Counted from the stretch's first letter, positions 16,819 through 25,494 are shown. The stretch: DNA of 64,000 nucleotides from Paenibacillus sp. GM2 (GCF_900069005.2 NZ_LN831279.1:2095760-2159759), one strand, 5' to 3'. The notes: generated by a model from the letters alone, not told the origin. Program-made: numbers and translations.

Positions 16819-18138
16819 CTAAGCGCCTGCTTCTTCCAATGGAATAAATTCCTGCTTCAGCAATTTGACGCGTGAAATTCTCTTGTTGTCAGTTTCCTCT
16901 ACGATGTATATACAACCATCATATTCCACAGTTTGACCGACCTGGGGCGGCAATACTTCAATTCTTGAATAAAGCCATCCGCCAATCGTATCATAATCAT
17001 CAGAGTCCAGTTCTAATCCGAAGCGATCATTTACCGAATCAATCAGCATCAGACCGTCAATGGAATACACATCCTCTCCGATTTGTTCAATACCTGGTCG
17101 CTCCTCATCAAATTCATCCTGGATTTCCCCAATGATCTCCTCAATGATGTCTTCTAGCGTAACAAGACCGGAGGTTCCACCGTATTCATCAATCAGAATC
17201 GCGATTTGACATTTGCCGCGCTGCATCTGCTTCATCAGATTGCTAATCGGCATGGACTCTGGCACAGCCATAATCGGACGAATCAAATGATAATAATCAT
17301 CTGTATTAGAGCGTATCAGATCTTTAATATGAATGAAACCAATAATATGGTCCTTATCTTGATTACATACAGGATAACGAGTGCGAGTACCCTCCAGAGC
17401 AATCTGTAAATTCTCATCCATAGAATTTTGGGTGTAGAGACAGATCATCTCGGTACGTGGGATCATAATCTCTCTTGCCGTTGTATCGGCAAATTCAAAA
17501 ATATTGTCAACCAGCGACATTTCCGTGCTGTCAATCAGTCCGCTCTCGCTGCTCTCCTTCATCATCACACGGATCTCTTCCTCCGTATGCAATGATTCCA
17601 GTCCGGAGACCGGCGTAATGCCAAATAATCTCAACAGACCTGCAGACATCGAGTTAAGCAACCACACAGCCGGATACATAATTCTATAAAATATTTTCAT
17701 CGGCGGCGCAAACAATAAGGTCACAGCTTCGGCCTTGCGCACCGCAAAGGTCTTCGGAGCAAGCTCTCCGAGCACAATATGAAACATAGCGATAAGCACA
17801 AAAGCCAGCGTTAATGAAGCCGCATGAACCGAGCTCTCACCCATTCCTGCCCATGCGAATACAGGCGTTAGAATCCGGGCTACAACCGGTTCACCAAGGA
17901 ACCCAAGCCCCAGTGAGCATAAAGTAATTCCGAGCTGGCAGGCGGATAAATAACCTTCCAGATGATTTAATAAGTGCTTGGCAGTCATAGCACTCTTGCG
18001 TCCTTCTTCGACCAAAGCGTCAATCCGGCCGCTCTTGATTTTGACGATCGCAAACTCGGCCGATACGAAAAAACCGTTTAGCAAGACCAATAACAACATC
18101 AGTCCTAATGAAAAAAGACTCGGTAAGGGGTCAGTCAA
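16819..18138 (-). CDS. CNNM/CBS-domain membrane protein (HlyC/CorC family)
   Basis: Membrane protein of 439 residues. Domains run in order: DUF21/CNNM membrane domain (~1-190; NGFFVSAEFAIVK, GELAPKTFAVRKAE), a pair of CBS domains (~210-335; IMIPRTEMICL, LIDEYGGTSGLVTLEDIIEEI), and a C-terminal CorC_HlyC domain (~350-430). Related Bacillales proteins (MpfA, YhdP type) export Mg2+ and the older name hemolysin is not meaningful. The start is TTG at 18138 behind AGGA; the frame is closed upstream, although a stronger AAGGAGGTG lies 40 nt further away. It is monocistronic. Confidence 0.88.
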   Translation of the reverse strand: MTDPLPSLFSLGLMLLLVLLNGFFVSAEFAIVKIKSGRIDALVEEGRKSAMTAKHLLNHLEGYLSACQLGITLCSLGLGFLGEPVVARILTPVFAWAGMGESSVHAASLTLAFVLIAMFHIVLGELAPKTFAVRKAEAVTLLFAPPMKIFYRIMYPAVWLLNSMSAGLLRLFGITPVSGLESLHTEEEIRVMMKESSESGLIDSTEMSLVDNIFEFADTTAREIMIPRTEMICLYTQNSMDENLQIALEGTRTRYPVCNQDKDHIIGFIHIKDLIRSNTDDYYHLIRPIMAVPESMPISNLMKQMQRGKCQIAILIDEYGGTSGLVTLEDIIEEIIGEIQDEFDEERPGIEQIGEDVYSIDGLMLIDSVNDRFGLELDSDDYDTIGGWLYSRIEVLPPQVGQTVEYDGCIYIVEETDNKRISRVKLLKQEFIPLEEAGA

Positions 18139-18284
18139 GACGTATCCTATTCCCGCTTATTACGGAGAATAGGTGCACCTCCTTCGCGGTATAAAATAAT
18201 ATTGCTGTTTATTACGGTTATATATTGTCAACTCCCCAATGAACTCATCTCCTTTTAAAGTTGTTACATCAATGAACTAAATGA

Positions 18285-18640
18285 GTGTTCAAAAAGATCG
18301 GTTTTCCGCACCGAGAAGGTTGGACGAAGCTACGGGCAAAGACGTGGGCTCCACGATCTCATAGAAAACGAATTCGTGAGCCTGTGCTTGAAGCTGGTGT
18401 GTGAGCACCAAGCATGTTTCCGCAGGAAACATCGCTTCGTAAGCTCGCTTAACCCCGGCTGAATCCAAGACTTGCTGTCGGATAAGCGCTCCGTGTTTCT
18501 TCGTGTTAGATATAGAATGGATTCTCGTTATCCACGGAGTTGATGAAATTCTATATCGCAAGAAAACCTGCATTGAAATCGGTCGCTCATTCTTGGATGA
18601 CTTCGATTGGTTTTCTTATCCAAAACGATCTTTTTGGAAC
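18285..18640. repeat. Dispersed TIR-bounded intergenic element, copy R1 (356 bp)
   Basis: Left end GTGTTCAAAAAGATCGG and right end CGATCTTTTTGGAAC form an imperfect inverted repeat. The left end continues into TTTTCCGCACCGA and the right end carries TTTTCTTATCCAAAA. Both features recur at 43195, 55757 and 61516. There is no transposase and no plausible gene inside. Confidence 0.75.
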
Positions 18641-18765
18641 TACATCTATAATTATATTATTATACACTACACAGTCAAACCATAGTGTATGACTGGGGTA
18701 CAGGCGTTTTTTATGAAAAATATCCACTCTATTCTCACGATTCCACAATGTGTTAAATAACAGGA

Positions 18766-18815
18766 AAAAGGGACTGTCTCAAAAGTCGATTTACCGACTT
18801 GGAGATGCCCCTTTT
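18766..18815. terminator. Hairpin resembling the terminator at 7649-7697
   Basis: AAAAGGG-CTGTCTC-AAGTCG pairs with CGACTT-GGAGATGCCCCTTTT around ATTTAC. Stem, loop and the following TTTTGCG closely match the hairpin after the aminopeptidase. No + strand gene ends here, so it is probably a mobile or copied terminator-like repeat. Confidence 0.6.
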
Positions 18816-18869
18816 GCGTTTAACCTGATCACCCGGACATTTTTGACCCTTAGCATTGCTGCTTTGTTA

Positions 18870-18918
18870 CTTTGCCCTTGAAACGGACCGTACGATTGTG
18901 TCCATGGCAAGGGCAAAG
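18870..18918. repeat. Perfect 11-bp stem inverted repeat
   Basis: CTTTGCCCTTG and CAAGGGCAAAG flank a 27-nt loop that itself contains GGAC/GTCC. It lies in the gene-free region downstream of gerQ. The rest of 18641-19095 holds only a TACACTA/TAGTGTA inverted repeat (~18662-18688) and one TGTCCGTTAG motif related to the nested repeat family. Confidence 0.6.
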
Positions 18919-19095
18919 GTTGCGTATAACCGCAATTTTTGCTTCTAAAGGTCAGAAATGTCCGTTAGAAACATGTAATTGTTTTTTCTGGCTCTACAAA
19001 TGCTCACTCTTGACCGCCTGATAAGTTCGATGACGCTGGCTTTCCAGACAACTAGACGCTAGACAGCGGTTGCTTTCCTATTTCGCTTCTTGCTT

Positions 19096-19563
19096 TTAGC
19101 AGCAGCCTCTTGTAGGAGGTACACTGCCCGAAGCATATGGATATTGATATTTCAGCGGCTCGTCAAAGGTAGCATAGTCGAAGTTCACCATCAGGAGCAT
19201 CGTTCTGACCCCGGTTTTCGGGTCGCTAATAATAATGTGGTCCCGACCGGCAGCTTCCAGCACACCCTTGAAAATTTTTGCGTTCCATTCCGAGTTGTTC
19301 TCATAAGTCATATAGAAGGTACCGATCTTCCCGAGATTGAGGCGCAAAATATTTTCAATATAGGATTGCTCGAAAACTGGCGTTTGGGTAGGCACAACGG
19401 TTCCCGCTGAAGTCATCGGGCTGCCTACTGGAACCTGCGGCGGCATGGTAGTAGTCTGGGGATGTCCTGTAGACATCGGTGAATAATTGCCTCCTGACGA
19501 ATAACTGCGAGGAACCGCATATCCGGCATTATAACCGGCCGGGCGATAAGGTTGTGTGAACAT
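19096..19563 (-). CDS. gerQ: Spore coat protein GerQ
   Basis: Inner coat protein of 155 residues, required in related spores for CwlJ to be present and active during Ca-DPA germination and a substrate for transglutaminase cross-linking. The N-terminal ~65 residues are a Pro/Ser/Thr/Tyr-rich low-complexity tail. The C-terminal ~85 residues are the conserved GerQ domain (SYIENILRLNLGKIGTFYMT, AAGRDHIIISDPKTG, MLLMVNFDYATFDEPL). A GGAGG site precedes the ATG. It lies 39 bp after cwlJ on the same strand, an arrangement consistent with their partnership. Confidence 0.95.
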   Translation of the reverse strand: MFTQPYRPAGYNAGYAVPRSYSSGGNYSPMSTGHPQTTTMPPQVPVGSPMTSAGTVVPTQTPVFEQSYIENILRLNLGKIGTFYMTYENNSEWNAKIFKGVLEAAGRDHIIISDPKTGVRTMLLMVNFDYATFDEPLKYQYPYASGSVPPTRGCC

Positions 19564-19602
19564 GAATCAATTTCCTCCTTAAAATAAAATTACAGTCAAG
19601 CG

Positions 19603-20025
19603 CTAATATACACTTGGGCAATCTTCGCCGGAAGGAGCAAAGAAGCAGTGGGCTTTGAATCTTCCGGTATTCTGCTGGTTATACCAGGTAGCCGGACAAT
19701 CTCCGGCTGGTCTGAAGAACCATAATGCGTTGCTGGCTGGCCAAGTCCTCTCACCGTTAATCGCTCTCTGGGCCAGACGGATATCCCGATCGCGCGCTCT
19801 TTGATAGAAGTAGCCTTTTTGCGTTGCCTCGAAGCCGCCAGGTGATTGAAACACCATATCGTCCATACTGCGGATATTTTTGAAATCAAGGCAATCGCCA
19901 AGAATCCGATTCACGCCTACGTTCCCTACCATGAGCATTCCGAGCTCGCCTTCGCCTTCGGCCTCAGCGCGAATCAATCTTGCCAGGAGACTGACATCTG
20001 AGGAGTTCGTTTTTATGACTGCCAC
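19603..20025 (-). CDS. cwlJ: Spore cortex-lytic hydrolase CwlJ
   Basis: Cell wall hydrolase of the SleB/CwlJ family, 140 residues, close to the ~142 of Bacillus CwlJ. It degrades spore cortex during germination. Visible landmarks are LARLIRAEAEGEGELGM with the catalytic Glu, GNVGVNRI, GYFYQRARDRD, INGERTWP and WFFRPAGDCPATWYNQ. There is no signal peptide, as expected for CwlJ rather than SleB. The GTG at 20025 has AAGGGGGG upstream and reproduces the usual VAVIKT N-terminus; the GTG at 20046 would add seven residues. First gene of cwlJ-gerQ. Confidence 0.93.
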   Translation of the reverse strand: MAVIKTNSSDVSLLARLIRAEAEGEGELGMLMVGNVGVNRILGDCLDFKNIRSMDDMVFQSPGGFEATQKGYFYQRARDRDIRLAQRAINGERTWPASNALWFFRPAGDCPATWYNQQNTGRFKAHCFFAPSGEDCPSVY

Positions 20026-20059
20026 GTACCGCCCCCCTTTCCTCACTTCTCAACGCTAT

Positions 20060-20067
20060 ATCGTATG
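20060..20067 (-). promoter_or_regulatory. Possible sigma-E type -10 element before cwlJ
   Basis: Read on the minus strand, CATACGAT about 35 nt before the GTG matches the sigma-E -10 consensus CATACAAT at seven of eight bases. An ATATA sequence lies upstream but the spacing is short. Mother-cell expression would fit a cwlJ-gerQ unit. Confidence 0.4.
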
Positions 20068-20300
20068 TGCAGGAGCCTATATTGGTGCAACAATATAGAA
20101 GAATATGATGGCAAAGACATCGATCCACTAAAAATCATATTCGCGCTGTATGCGATTTCAATTTTGAATATTTCGTGTCTATTTCTATGGACGCGCTTAC
20201 ATGAATAGCATATACTGTAAATGAATATGGATAAAATACAGCACTTCATATGCGTACTCACCCAGAGCTCCTTCCATAACACCTTTTAGGAGGTTCTCAC

Positions 20301-21617
20301 ATGAAAATCGCGATCATTGGCGGTGGACTTGCCGGCTTAACTGCCGCCGCTTACTTATCCAACAGTCCAGACACCGAAGGTACGGTGTTCGAACGCAGCC
20401 CGCAAATCGGCGGACGAGCGTTCACTTATGAGAAATCGGGTTTTACATTGAATTTTGGGGCACATGCGGTTTACGGAATCGACAGACACACGCTGCATAA
20501 TATGGAGAATGAGCTGGGTCTTCAGTTCCAGAGCAAGCAGGTCGATAAGCGCAAAGTAGTGTATGCCAAGCATGAGGCTCTCACGCCGGCTCCACTCGAC
20601 TTTGTTAATATTATGAAGACTGATGTACTCAGCAAGCGGGAAAAAGTCAGGTTCATTACTGAAATTGCTGCCGTAATCGGGCATCTCCATCAATTGAAGA
20701 ACCACCGCACATTGGGAGAGTATCTGGATCACACGAATGCATCCCAGGACGTCAAAGAACTATGGGAGCATCTGGTCTGCTCCAACTTCTTCATCAGTCC
20801 AGAGGATGCTCGCCAAGTATCCGGCGAAGTCATCGCTGATTATTATCACAATTTATTCCTCTCCGGCAGGCCGGTAAGCTACATCCTAGGCAGTTGGTCC
20901 TCCATTACCAATCAGCTTCGCGGTAAAGTCGAAGCGAATGAGAAGTGGAATATTGCTCTCAAGGAGCCTGTTGAATCCATTCGGATGGAGAATGGCAAGT
21001 ACATTCTGAACACCAAGAGCCGGGAAGCACTTGAGTTCGACCGAGTTGTTATGGCGATGCCGGTTCAGCAAATCGCCAAGCTGCTTGAGACCACATCCTG
21101 GAATCAAGCATTCGAGCCGTACAAGAACAACACGCCAAATGAGGTACTAGTATATGATATAGGCCTCTCCACAGTGGTCTCGCGACCGTTCCATTATATT
21201 AGCGATATGGACAACAAGCTGTTCATCAGTGATGTGTCGGCCACCGACCATACCGTGGCTCCATCCGGTGGGCAGTTATTGCAAGGCATCGCTTATCTAA
21301 ATGATGACTCCTTAAGCGAGGAAGAGAAGAAGCAGTACCTGGATAACAAGGTCCAGCAAATGGAGAAGCTGTTCGATACGTATTATCCGGGCTGGCGTGA
21401 GGTCACCGAAGTCAAGCGGATGTCGAAGAAAGCTATGGTATCCAGCGTCAAAAATATCGTTACGAATCGAATGTTGCCGCTTCAGCTTCCGGATGTGCCT
21501 TTCTTCTTCTGCGGTGACGGTTGCGAAGGCAAAGGGGAATTGGCGGAACGCGCCTTCTCCAGCGGCAGGTCGGTAGCCAAGCTGCTCCTGTCCCGGACCG
21601 AATCTTTAGCGCACTAA
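20301..21617 (+). CDS. FAD-dependent oxidoreductase, amine oxidase/phytoene desaturase-like
   Basis: Flavoprotein of 438 residues. The Rossmann ADP-binding motif is at the very N-terminus (IAIIGGGLAGLTAAAYL), followed by an acidic residue at strand 2 (VFERSPQIGGRAFT) and a C-terminal FAD motif (PFFFCGDGCEGKGELAERAFSSGRSVA). The middle holds a GAHAVYGI segment seen in this superfamily. It resembles protoporphyrinogen oxidase and carotenoid desaturases, but the substrate cannot be assigned and no pathway genes are adjacent. AGGAGG lies about 7 nt before the ATG. It is monocistronic. Confidence 0.82.
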   Translation: MKIAIIGGGLAGLTAAAYLSNSPDTEGTVFERSPQIGGRAFTYEKSGFTLNFGAHAVYGIDRHTLHNMENELGLQFQSKQVDKRKVVYAKHEALTPAPLDFVNIMKTDVLSKREKVRFITEIAAVIGHLHQLKNHRTLGEYLDHTNASQDVKELWEHLVCSNFFISPEDARQVSGEVIADYYHNLFLSGRPVSYILGSWSSITNQLRGKVEANEKWNIALKEPVESIRMENGKYILNTKSREALEFDRVVMAMPVQQIAKLLETTSWNQAFEPYKNNTPNEVLVYDIGLSTVVSRPFHYISDMDNKLFISDVSATDHTVAPSGGQLLQGIAYLNDDSLSEEEKKQYLDNKVQQMEKLFDTYYPGWREVTEVKRMSKKAMVSSVKNIVTNRMLPLQLPDVPFFFCGDGCEGKGELAERAFSSGRSVAKLLLSRTESLAH

Positions 21618-21650
21618 TCAAGTCTTATCTATTATATATAGGCATACAAC

Positions 21651-21677
21651 AAGAGCTGTCCGCCCAGGACAGCTCTT
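21651..21677. terminator. Bidirectional terminator hairpin
   Basis: A perfect 11-bp stem AAGAGCTGTCC/GGACAGCTCTT with a short loop sits between the convergent oxidoreductase and DUF2500-type genes. T-richness is weak on both sides. Confidence 0.7.
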
Positions 21678-21699
21678 AGCATTCTTGTACTATGAGGCC

Positions 21700-22095
21700 T
21701 TAATACTCATGAAGTCCGCGATAGGTTCGACCAAGACGTTCAAATCCATAGTAACGACTGCCTTGGAACGTCAGCTTTCCTTCGTCTCCTTCTGAGCATT
21801 GGCCATATTCCTGCCCGCTTACTACAAATTCAAGACGGTCCCCGCTCTCAACCTCAAAAGTAACGAAATACTTCGTATCCGAGCGATTCACGGACGTCTC
21901 CGTATCATGCCTGTGAGATACCTCGGTCCGTTTGCCCACGATCACTGAAGTCACACTTAGTACAGGCTGTCGGTTATTAGCAAAATAACGTCTAATTCCA
22001 CTCGCCGATGTCAGGAGAATCACCCCAAAGATGACGACGAGAAAGATCGGAAAAGCGGTATTCATTACCCCCAGCATTTCAGCCCATGATTCCAT
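21700..22095 (-). CDS. DUF2500 family membrane-anchored protein
   Basis: Function unknown, 131 residues. A single N-terminal membrane segment (~14-32, FPIFLVVIFGVILLTSA) is followed by a soluble beta-rich domain (VTSVIVGKRTEVSHRHDTET, YFVTFEVESGDRLEFVVSG, GKLTFQGSRYYGFER), matching DUF2500 proteins as I know them. It is monocistronic and convergent with the FAD enzyme. The GGAGG-type site (GGAGGGAGAAG) precedes the ATG at good spacing. Confidence 0.8.
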   Translation of the reverse strand: MESWAEMLGVMNTAFPIFLVVIFGVILLTSASGIRRYFANNRQPVLSVTSVIVGKRTEVSHRHDTETSVNRSDTKYFVTFEVESGDRLEFVVSGQEYGQCSEGDEGKLTFQGSRYYGFERLGRTYRGLHEY

Positions 22096-22235
22096 TCTTC
22101 TCCCTCCTAAGATCCAACTCGAGCGGTGTCTTCGCGAGCCCTTTGAAGCCCTGTCTTTTTTATGTATATGCCGTCTTACTTAAAACTTGATATTTGCAAA
22201 TGTAGGAAAATATGAGATCTTGTCCTAAAATAACA

Positions 22236-22270
22236 GCAAAAGCCCCCGATTCCTTTTTGGAATCGGAGGC
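22236..22270 (-). terminator. Terminator of the small Cys-rich gene
   Basis: GCCTCCGATTCC/GGAATCGGGGGC (one G-T pair) with an AAAAA loop, followed on the minus strand by CTTTTG. It lies 28 bp after the stop at 22298. Confidence 0.8.
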
Positions 22271-22297
22271 TATATTTCGATCGTTTGGCTTATAGAG

Positions 22298-22483
22298 TTA
22301 TGCATAGTACATTTGCAGAAGTTGACGTGTTTCTTCGGCACCGTCATGTTCTGCTTCCAACATCCCTTTCTTGGCCCAGCAATCCTGGCAAGCTTCTTCT
22401 GTCGTACACAGATGAGCGTCTTCACAAGTATAGCAGAATTGCAGATAATTGCGGGTAGTTTGCTCTTGGTTCATGGTTTTCAT
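22298..22483 (-). CDS. Small cysteine-rich protein, 61 residues
   Basis: A 61-residue protein of unknown function with five cysteines clustered in the central part (FCYTCEDAHLCTTEEACQDCW). The CxxC pair followed by spaced cysteines suggests metal binding or disulphides. There is no signal peptide, so a zinc-type site is more plausible. It has a proper AGGAGTG site and its own terminator, which supports it as a real gene. An internal ATG three codons in is an alternative start. Confidence 0.75.
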   Translation of the reverse strand: MKTMNQEQTTRNYLQFCYTCEDAHLCTTEEACQDCWAKKGMLEAEHDGAEETRQLLQMYYA

Positions 22484-22652
22484 GATTACTCACTCCTAAG
22501 TTTCATTTTCGTTAGAGTCTCTCTTGTTATTTCTGTTCCTCTTTACAAGTTAAATATATCACAAAGTTTCAGGTCAACATGTGATTATTTTCACAATATT
22601 AGAAATATCACAAATTCTTTTTATTCAATTTCTCCTCTACTTACTGGCCCTA

Positions 22653-22690
22653 TAAAAAAAGCCGGCATGTGCTACAGCACGCGCCAGCTT
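22653..22690 (-). terminator. Terminator of the Asp-box lipoprotein gene
   Basis: Strong stem (AGC-GGC-CGTGCT with AGCAC-GCC-GCT) ending in seven T's on the minus strand. Its left arm overlaps the last codons of the gene. Confidence 0.85.
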
Positions 22691-23961
22691 CTTCCCCCAT
22701 CCGAAGTCTGCATAAGCAGTGAGCGTTTCCCGTCACTCTTGGCCACAAGCAGCCAGCCGAACTTCGCCGTGAAAAATTGCAATTTTACCACTTGATTGTA
22801 TGCTAAATCCGTCATCACATCATGCAGCTTCCCGTTAACCGGCAATGCGGTCCAGGTCATTCCTTGATTCGTTGTGTGGTATACCGCACCGTTACGAATA
22901 TTCCAGCCTTCCAGGCTATTGAGGAAGAATGGGGCAGCTCCCTTATTCGTCTCCGTAATCCAATCGATATCAAATGGAGCATAGGTCCAGGTCTTCCCGC
23001 CATCCGTTGTAAAATATCCGTTATACTTCACAGCATCATCCCGTGAGCATCCCACCGGAATCCAGCCGATATCCGAATTATTGAAGAAAGTAGGCGCCCC
23101 CGTCAGAAAACCGGAACAATTCTTATACTTACTCATATCGAAGAATTGATCGCTCTTATTCCAGGAGGTTCCCCCGTTCCTCGTCACATAAAGCTCCGGA
23201 TGTCCGAACTCCACCGCACTAATGTATCCCAGCTTGTCGTTTGAGAATGTCATGGATACGGAGTTGCTCTGAATTGGCGTTGAATTCGTGGCCTCAGGCC
23301 CTGTCGGGAACAATGGAGAACTCATTACCTTCTTCCAGCTTGCTCCGCCATTATTGGTTAAATACAGCGTTTTCGTTGTATCGTTCTTTTGACTGTTATC
23401 AATCGTTAAGATCCAGCCCCGGTCCTCACTAATAAAGAATACGGAAGCAACCTCATTTGCCTTGGGCAAAGAGGTCATCTTCCAGGTAATTCCCCCATCA
23501 ATCGTCCGAAGCACAATGGCCTCGCCGGACTCGCTAAAATTACGGATAATCCAGCCGTGGGTCGGACTCACAAAATAAATGTCTTTCCCATATTGGGGAT
23601 TGCTGGAGAATAACACCGACGTTGCTGGAGATATGTTGGTCCAAGTTTCACCGCTGTCATTTGTCATGTACAGACGAAGTTCACTGCGGGTTGTTCCCCA
23701 AGCAAGGCCCGTGGAATCCCCCAGCAGCTGAAAATCCGTCAACCTAGTCTGAATCTCATATTTTTGTGTCTCATTAGCAGGACTATTCGCAGCCGGTTTA
23801 TTTCCTACGGAATCCATATTAATAACAGTCAAGGTTTGTCCTTCTTCAGAAAGCTCACCCGCTTGATCCTTAGGATCAACTGCAGGCGCTTGGGAAGAAC
23901 AGGCAGTCAGCAGCATGCCCGCTACTGTGACAATCACGATTAACGTATACCACCTTCTCAA
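22672..23961 (-). CDS. Lipoprotein with seven Asp-box (BNR/YCF48-like) repeats
   Basis: Exported protein of 429 residues with a lipobox (GMLLTACSS, Cys21) and a ~50-residue polar linker. The rest is a beta-propeller: seven Asp-box motifs of the S/T-x-D-x-G-x-T/S-W type can be counted (NDSGETW, IDGGITW, NNGGASW, RNGGTSW, TDGGKTW, TNQGMTW, SDGGRSW). This suggests a seven-bladed propeller of the sortilin/YCF48/photosystem-assembly fold. No catalytic residues of sialidases are evident, so a binding or assembly role outside the cell is more likely. It is monocistronic; the neighbour upstream is a polysaccharide deacetylase. Confidence 0.75.
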   Translation of the reverse strand: MRRWYTLIVIVTVAGMLLTACSSQAPAVDPKDQAGELSEEGQTLTVINMDSVGNKPAANSPANETQKYEIQTRLTDFQLLGDSTGLAWGTTRSELRLYMTNDSGETWTNISPATSVLFSSNPQYGKDIYFVSPTHGWIIRNFSESGEAIVLRTIDGGITWKMTSLPKANEVASVFFISEDRGWILTIDNSQKNDTTKTLYLTNNGGASWKKVMSSPLFPTGPEATNSTPIQSNSVSMTFSNDKLGYISAVEFGHPELYVTRNGGTSWNKSDQFFDMSKYKNCSGFLTGAPTFFNNSDIGWIPVGCSRDDAVKYNGYFTTDGGKTWTYAPFDIDWITETNKGAAPFFLNSLEGWNIRNGAVYHTTNQGMTWTALPVNGKLHDVMTDLAYNQVVKLQFFTAKFGWLLVAKSDGKRSLLMQTSDGGRSWRVL

Positions 23962-24082
23962 GAACTAAAACCTCGCTTTCACATCTCGTTCATTCCAATC
24001 ATTATACTATATGATTTCTCTCCAGGACTCTTTCATTTCTCACTAAGCTTAATTATTGAGCTATTACGGCTTTACAAGCTAA

Positions 24083-25189
24083 TTACAATCTATTGTCTTT
24101 GGCAAAATTCACCGAGAAATGTTGATCAGGCTTATAGACGGCAAAGGTATAACCTTTACTTTTCAAATAGGAGATCACATCCGGCAAAATCTTAACGGTC
24201 TGAGATCGTTCATGCATAAGAATGACTTCTCTGTCGCGATGAACCTGCTTCTTCACCTGCTGCAAAATTTTCTCAGGGTGTTTCGAATAACTCCAGTCCA
24301 TGGAATCAACCGTCCAATCCCACATTTTGAAGCCAGCATCAACGATATCATCACGGAATTTCTTATCAATCATTGGCGCACTTCCGTAAGGAGCACGGAT
24401 CAGCCATGGCGGCGTTCCAATAATCTCCTCCATCATTCCTTGTTCCTTCTGGAACTCCTTAATGAAGGGACCACTGCCATGATCATACAGCTTCTTCTTA
24501 TCATGAGTCATACTATGCATACCGATATAATTGCCTGCCTCATACGCCTTCTTTACTGCTTTCTCATTGCCTGACAAATTCCCGCCGACCATAAAGAAAG
24601 TAGCATGAATCCCGTTATCATTAAGTATTTTGACAATCTGTGATGTAAACTTGCCGGGACCATCGTCAAACGTTAAGTAGATCACTTTCTTAGCGTTATT
24701 TTGATCATCCTTCTCCACCGGCTTCTTCGAAGCATCGTTGTTCTTATCTGCCGGAGTCTGGTTCTTGCCTTGATCCTTATCTGCCTGGGAGTCGTCCTTG
24801 CCGGAATCCTTAGGGTCTTGAGCCCCTTGACCTTGATCCTGTTCCTCCTGCTTGCCATGATCATCAGAATTCGTGTTAGAGGAAGGTTGGTCTGAATTTC
24901 CATCCTTATTTGAAGAATTATCAGCAGGGTTATCACCCTCTTGAACAGCTTCAGGTCCCGAGGAAGTGGAATTGTCCTTCTGACTTTCCAATTGAGGAGA
25001 TACGACCGTAGCCGAGGAACCTGTCTTATCATTCATTAAACTCTTCGATGCAACTACAGATAAAATAATTGCAGCCGACGCCAAAATTATCGCGATAGTA
25101 ACAATGGGCTTAATTCGACGTTTTCTCTTGTTTCTCGATTTTCTTGGTCTCATGATGACTGGATCTTGCGTGTTTCTGGAATTAGACAT
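24083..25189 (-). CDS. Membrane-anchored polysaccharide deacetylase (NodB domain)
   Basis: Type II membrane protein of 368 residues. An Arg/Lys-rich cytoplasmic tail (~1-28), a membrane segment (~29-47) and a long Asp/Lys/Ser/Asn/Gln-rich linker (~50-168) lead to the NodB domain (~169-350). All five catalytic motifs are visible: TFDDGP, HSMTH, RAPYGS, DWTVDSMDW and ILMHE. This predicts a metal-dependent N- or O-deacetylase acting on cell-wall glycans outside the membrane. The low-complexity linker probably spans part of the wall. Confidence 0.88.
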   Translation of the reverse strand: MSNSRNTQDPVIMRPRKSRNKRKRRIKPIVTIAIILASAAIILSVVASKSLMNDKTGSSATVVSPQLESQKDNSTSSGPEAVQEGDNPADNSSNKDGNSDQPSSNTNSDDHGKQEEQDQGQGAQDPKDSGKDDSQADKDQGKNQTPADKNNDASKKPVEKDDQNNAKKVIYLTFDDGPGKFTSQIVKILNDNGIHATFFMVGGNLSGNEKAVKKAYEAGNYIGMHSMTHDKKKLYDHGSGPFIKEFQKEQGMMEEIIGTPPWLIRAPYGSAPMIDKKFRDDIVDAGFKMWDWTVDSMDWSYSKHPEKILQQVKKQVHRDREVILMHERSQTVKILPDVISYLKSKGYTFAVYKPDQHFSVNFAKDNRL

Positions 25190-25384
25190 TCAATATCACC
25201 GCTGTTCCTATCTTTATTTATATTAACATTAATAGAATAATATATTTAACTTACGCCGTCCTTACAGAATGGTTACAATCTATTACGGCTAAGTAAGTAT
25301 ATCTGAATCACTAGCAGGCAGTCCTGCATAAAATGCGTCGTATTATGACATAAATAAACCATCACCAAGGATAACGAATCCATG

Positions 25385-25413
25385 TTGGCATATTTCTTTC
25401 GACAATATATATT
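25385..25413 (+). promoter_or_regulatory. Possible sigma-A promoter upstream of ldh
   Basis: TTGGCA and TATATT separated by 17 nt, about 130 bp before ldh. Other AT-rich combinations exist closer to the gene, so this is one candidate only. Confidence 0.35.
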
Positions 25414-25494
25414 AAAATTTTGTAGTTTAAATCATAACTTTTTGCTTCAAATTTAACCCATTTCATGTACAATGAATGAAGTACGATTTACCGG

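Noticed and set aside
18285..18640. Insertion sequence
   Set aside because: Inverted ends are present but the interior has no transposase or remnant of one; it is kept as a dispersed repeat.
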